Positions 61,112-64,000 of a DNA stretch of 64,000 bases are shown piece after piece. Below the pieces are notes generated by a model, which ran no database searches, was not told the origin of the DNA, and worked only from the letters and a program-made list of their open reading frames with translations. Source of the stretch: Oreohelix idahoensis (Eukaryota; Mollusca; Gastropoda; Stylommatophora; Oreohelicidae); NCBI GenBank assembly GCA_024509875.1, contig JAMPIV010017826.1, forward strand, positions 1-64,000. The letters run 5' to 3'. The number at the start of each line of letters is the position of its first letter. Within the stretch, counting starts at the first letter, position 1. The translations under genes and the position numbers were made by a program.

Positions 61112-61680
61112 GAGAACGAACGAACGAACGAACGAAAGAACTTTATTTTCGAAGGGTAAAGAATTGGGCGCGCAGGCCCGTCTAACATTCTGCCCTTCCA
61201 CTCTCATTAATCTTGCATACTATATCCTTTCATTCCCACATGATGCTTTAAGCATTAATTTAAAGGCATGCAACATTATAAAGTTACCATAACAGCATTC
61301 TTTTACAGTATGCAAGCATAATAAAAAATAATAAAAAAAAAATGAGTAGGGTTTTTTTTTTTTTTGAAACAAACAAGCTAGTAAATGGGGGAAAAAAGTA
61401 ATAATAAAATAAAATAAATAAAACAATAAATAAAAATAAATAAATTCTGTATACCGACACTCACTCATGCGGTCAATCCGTCTACAATTAATCTGTATTT
61501 TTGGTATGCGGGTACATTCTCACGACTCACATTTCTAAAGTACAGTATTATGTGGGTACATTCACCAATACATTACATTATATAATAATATTTTAAAGTG
61601 AATACAATAATGATATTACATGGATATAAAACAAATTATTCACACACAAAAATGAGCGGAAGAGGAAAAGAAATGTTGAC
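61112..61680 (-). mobile_element. 3' untranslated region and tail of the CR1-like LINE
   Basis: On the minus strand, non-coding A/T-rich sequence from the stop at 61681 ends in AATAAAG and a (TTCG)n run at 61112-61136. A short tandem tail rather than poly-A is common in CR1/L2-type LINEs. Continuity with the coding part is inferred. Confidence 0.6.
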
Positions 61681-62502
61681 CTATGGATGAGATGTTGACA
61701 GACAAATACTGTTTCTATGGGGGTAGATAATCAGTGTTGAGGAAGTGTTTGAAAAGTGCTTTGTTAAAAGAATATTGTGTAGGTAGGCTTTTAGGTGGTG
61801 TGGAAGTAGTAGTAAGTAGGCACCAGAGTAGGCTAGACTCTTTTTGAACAGGTCGATCCTAGGTTTGGGCAGACGTAACTGATGTAATCGTTGTCCCTCC
61901 CTTCTACTGGTTTGAAACAATGATCTTAGGTACGACGGGGCATTGTTAGATAGAATTGTGTGAGTCAGCTTGGCTTTGTTGTAGAGAAGACGTTTTTTTA
62001 GCGACAGTATTTTGGGTTCTTTTCCTGTCCTTGTGTGTGGTGTCGTGCGATTATCGGTGATCAGACGCACTGCTCTCTTTTGCAGGGAGTGCAGTCTCTT
62101 CGAGGTGGAAGCAGGGCAACAATCCCATAGTGTAGAGCAGTAATCTAGATGTGTCTGTATATGTGAGGTGTAGAACAATAGTCTAGTGTCTGCGTCTAAG
62201 AAGTGTTTTATTTTGGCTAGCTGGTACGTCTTTTGTGCTATGTGTTTGGTTAAATTCCGTACATGGGAGTTCCACGTTAAGTGCTGGTCAATCGTGATCC
62301 CCAGAACTTTGTGTTCTGTTACATGTTCAATTTGTATTGATTCCGCGTGTAGCTGTAGCGATCTTTTGGTGCAGCTTAGGAGTTTCTGTCTGGTGGTAAT
62401 CAACATAGATTTCGTTTTTGTTGTGTTTACTGGCATACGATTCATATTACTCCATTTTGTTAGATTGTCTACATCGCTTTGAAGAGTCATTTCAAGTGCC
62501 AC
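61681..62502 (-). pseudogene. CR1-like LINE: RT C-terminal part
   Basis: Has WSNMNRMPVNTTKTKSMLIT, then KVLGITIDQHLTWNSHV and the post-RT region (LDYCSTLWDCC, RLHSLQKRAVRLI). These are typical of the thumb and C-terminus of CR1/jockey-group LINEs. The YADD-type catalytic box expected near 62520 is disrupted, since the frame breaks between this and the part at 62560. No RNase H follows, unlike the LINE at 7353. Confidence 0.85.
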
Positions 62503-62559
62503 GCAGTCATTGTCACTAGTGTAGATAGTACAATCATCTGCAAAGAGGTCACAAGTTGA

Positions 62560-62865
62560 TTATTTTAGATGTAGTGGCAGGTCGTTGATGAACATTGCGA
62601 AGAGTAGGGGCCCAAGAATAGAGCCCTGCGGTACTCCTGTAACTACCTTCGAGAAATCTGATGCCGAGTTGTTGTGAAGCACTAACTGTTGTCGATCTGC
62701 CAGGAATGATTTGATGATGTTTAGTGGATTAGAGCCTATTCTGAGGGTTTCCAACTTTTGAACCAAGATAGTGTGGTCAATCATGTCAAATGCTTTCTTG
62801 AAGTCGACAAAAACAGCACCACATAATTTTCCATCATTTATGTTCGACAGCCAGTTGTCTGCCAT
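62560..62865 (-). pseudogene. CR1-like LINE: RT central part
   Basis: Encodes AVFVDFKKAFDMIDHTILVQ (first catalytic Asp in VDF.KAFD) and GVPQGSILGPLLFAMFIND, the classic non-LTR RT motif. It is separated from its neighbours by frame changes at both ends. Confidence 0.9.
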
Positions 62866-62975
62866 TTTGGTGAGCGCTGTGTGACAGGAATGTTTGGGTC
62901 TGAAACCTGACTGGCTATCAATGAGCAGTTTGTTTGTTGTTAAGTGTTGAAATGTGGTGTTGTAAATGTGTTTCT

Positions 62976-64000
62976 CTAGTGGTTTTGAAAGAGATGATAG
63001 AAGGGATATTGGTCTGTAGCTGTGGGATCGCTATTGGGATCGCTATGTGAGCCAGATTTATAGAGGGGGTACACTTTGGCAGATTTAAATGCTGTGGGGA
63101 AGTAGTTGTGTGCAATACATTGGTTGTATACATAGGTTAAGGAGTCGCAAATGATGGGCGCAGCGTAACGTAGAATCTTATTGCTGATACCATCAAGCCC
63201 AGATGAATTGTTGTTTTTTAATGCCAAGATATATTTGAGAACTTCATGTACTGTTAGAAAAGGAATATGTCTTAGATCTGTTGTGGTGTGTTCAGTGTTG
63301 CAGAAGGCTGTCAATTTACTAATATCGCAGTCCATTGGCTTTAGTGTTGACTTGAGAAGGCTAATTTCTGTTCTGAAGTGGTTGCTAAAATGAGTTGCCG
63401 TGAGGGAGCAGCTTTTTGGTAAAGAGTTTAGTGACTTTGATTTGTGTGTTAGTGTTCTAATGGCTGCCCAGACTTCTTTGCTGTTTGCTTTGTCTTGAAT
63501 CATCTTTCTGAAATGTAGTTTCTTTTCCTGACGAATGAGGTATTGTACTTTGTTTCTAAGCATCCGATACCTGCTGAAATCTTTGAGCTTATGTGCTTCG
63601 TCCCGCTCTCTCATTGTTGATAGTATTTCGTTGGTTATCCATGGGGTCTTTCTGATGTTTTTGACCCGAACCTGCTTTATAGGAACATGTTTGTCGAATA
63701 CGTTGGTGAAAGTTTGTGTCCAGTATGTTATGGCTTCTTCTGGATGCGGAAGTTGGTACACGTATGAGAGAAGGGATATTTGTAGGTCTTGTAGGAATAA
63801 TTGAATGTTAAAGTTTTTGAAATTCCTGTAATGGACTGTGATGTGTTCCGTTTTAGGTGCTTTAAACCCCTTTCTCGTCCAGGTACAGCAAATAAGATAG
63901 TGGTCACTTAATGATGTCTGTGGGACTGTGCATTCTATAATGTTTTCTGGGCAGGTCGTATAGATATGATCAATTAGTGTAGATGATGAGTCTGTTACTC
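62976..64000 (-). pseudogene. CR1-like LINE: endonuclease end and RT start, cut by window edge
   Basis: The frame is open from the window edge: SSTLIDHIYTTCPENI and QTSLSDHYLICC are the end of the AP-endonuclease domain (SDH motif). A linker with TPWITNEILSTMRERDEAHK follows, and then the RT start (NNNSSGLDGISNKILRY, KVYPLYKSG). An imperfect short duplication near 63025-63050 (GGGATCGCTAT twice) shifts the frame just before the next RT motif. The rest of the endonuclease lies right of the window. Confidence 0.85.

Overview
This is a gene-poor, repeat-saturated stretch of an animal nuclear genome. The host signal is a set of exons of a TRPC-class cation channel gene on the minus strand, with ordinary GT-AG introns. 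The mobile elements (Ty3/gypsy elements with integrase upstream of reverse transcriptase, RTE-, I- and CR1-like LINEs, piggyBac, pogo and mariner relatives, tRNA-derived SINEs) fit a lophotrochozoan, perhaps a mollusc. That taxonomic guess is inference only. No bacterial-type gene, tRNA gene, rRNA or CRISPR array was seen.

Left part (1-23 kb). The window opens inside a decayed LTR element: gag zinc knuckles fused to an integrase C-terminal remnant, then a 1.7 kb 3' LTR. The LTR runs into a (TA)n tract and about 2 kb of diverged repeat units holding a giant compound microsatellite. Five TRPC exons follow on the minus strand, at 6195-6312 (S6), 15073-15192 (pore), 15402-15469 (S5, apparently cut by a microsatellite), 18105-18246 (S4 region) and 22572-22720 (S2/S3 region). 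Their introns hold LINE fragments, a 2.8 kb satellite built from a 26-bp monomer with an 832-bp higher-order period, an 18-bp minisatellite, a pogo/Tigger-like DNA transposon and dispersed repeats.

Middle part (23-49 kb). Element C (23293-32519, plus strand, 5-bp target duplication GGACC) is a nearly intact Ty3/gypsy-type element. Its order is gag, protease, integrase, reverse transcriptase, RNase H, which is the arrangement known from GMR1-like elements. Element A (34215-48610, minus strand, duplication GGGAC) has the same arrangement but has lost its protease and part of its RT. A sits inside the protease of an older plus-strand relative, element D (fragment to 49432). Element B (41458-47838) has 2.3 kb LTRs, carries gag only, belongs to the same family as the element at the left edge, and sits inside the (TA)n tract of A's LTR. 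The insertion order is therefore D, then A, then B. A mariner-type MITE and two head-to-head SINEs lie between C and A.

Right part (49-64 kb). Most of this is unassigned. It includes a diverged inverted repeat (about 52.6-54.5 kb), a broken piggyBac transposase, and a CR1-like LINE on the minus strand that runs off the right edge.

In C and A the encoded proteins would work as one retrotransposition machine: a Gag with a C-X2-C-X13-C-G-H motif in place of a normal zinc knuckle, an aspartic protease, an integrase with H2C2 and GPY/F-like modules, then RT and RNase H. All copies seen here carry frameshifts, stops or deletions.
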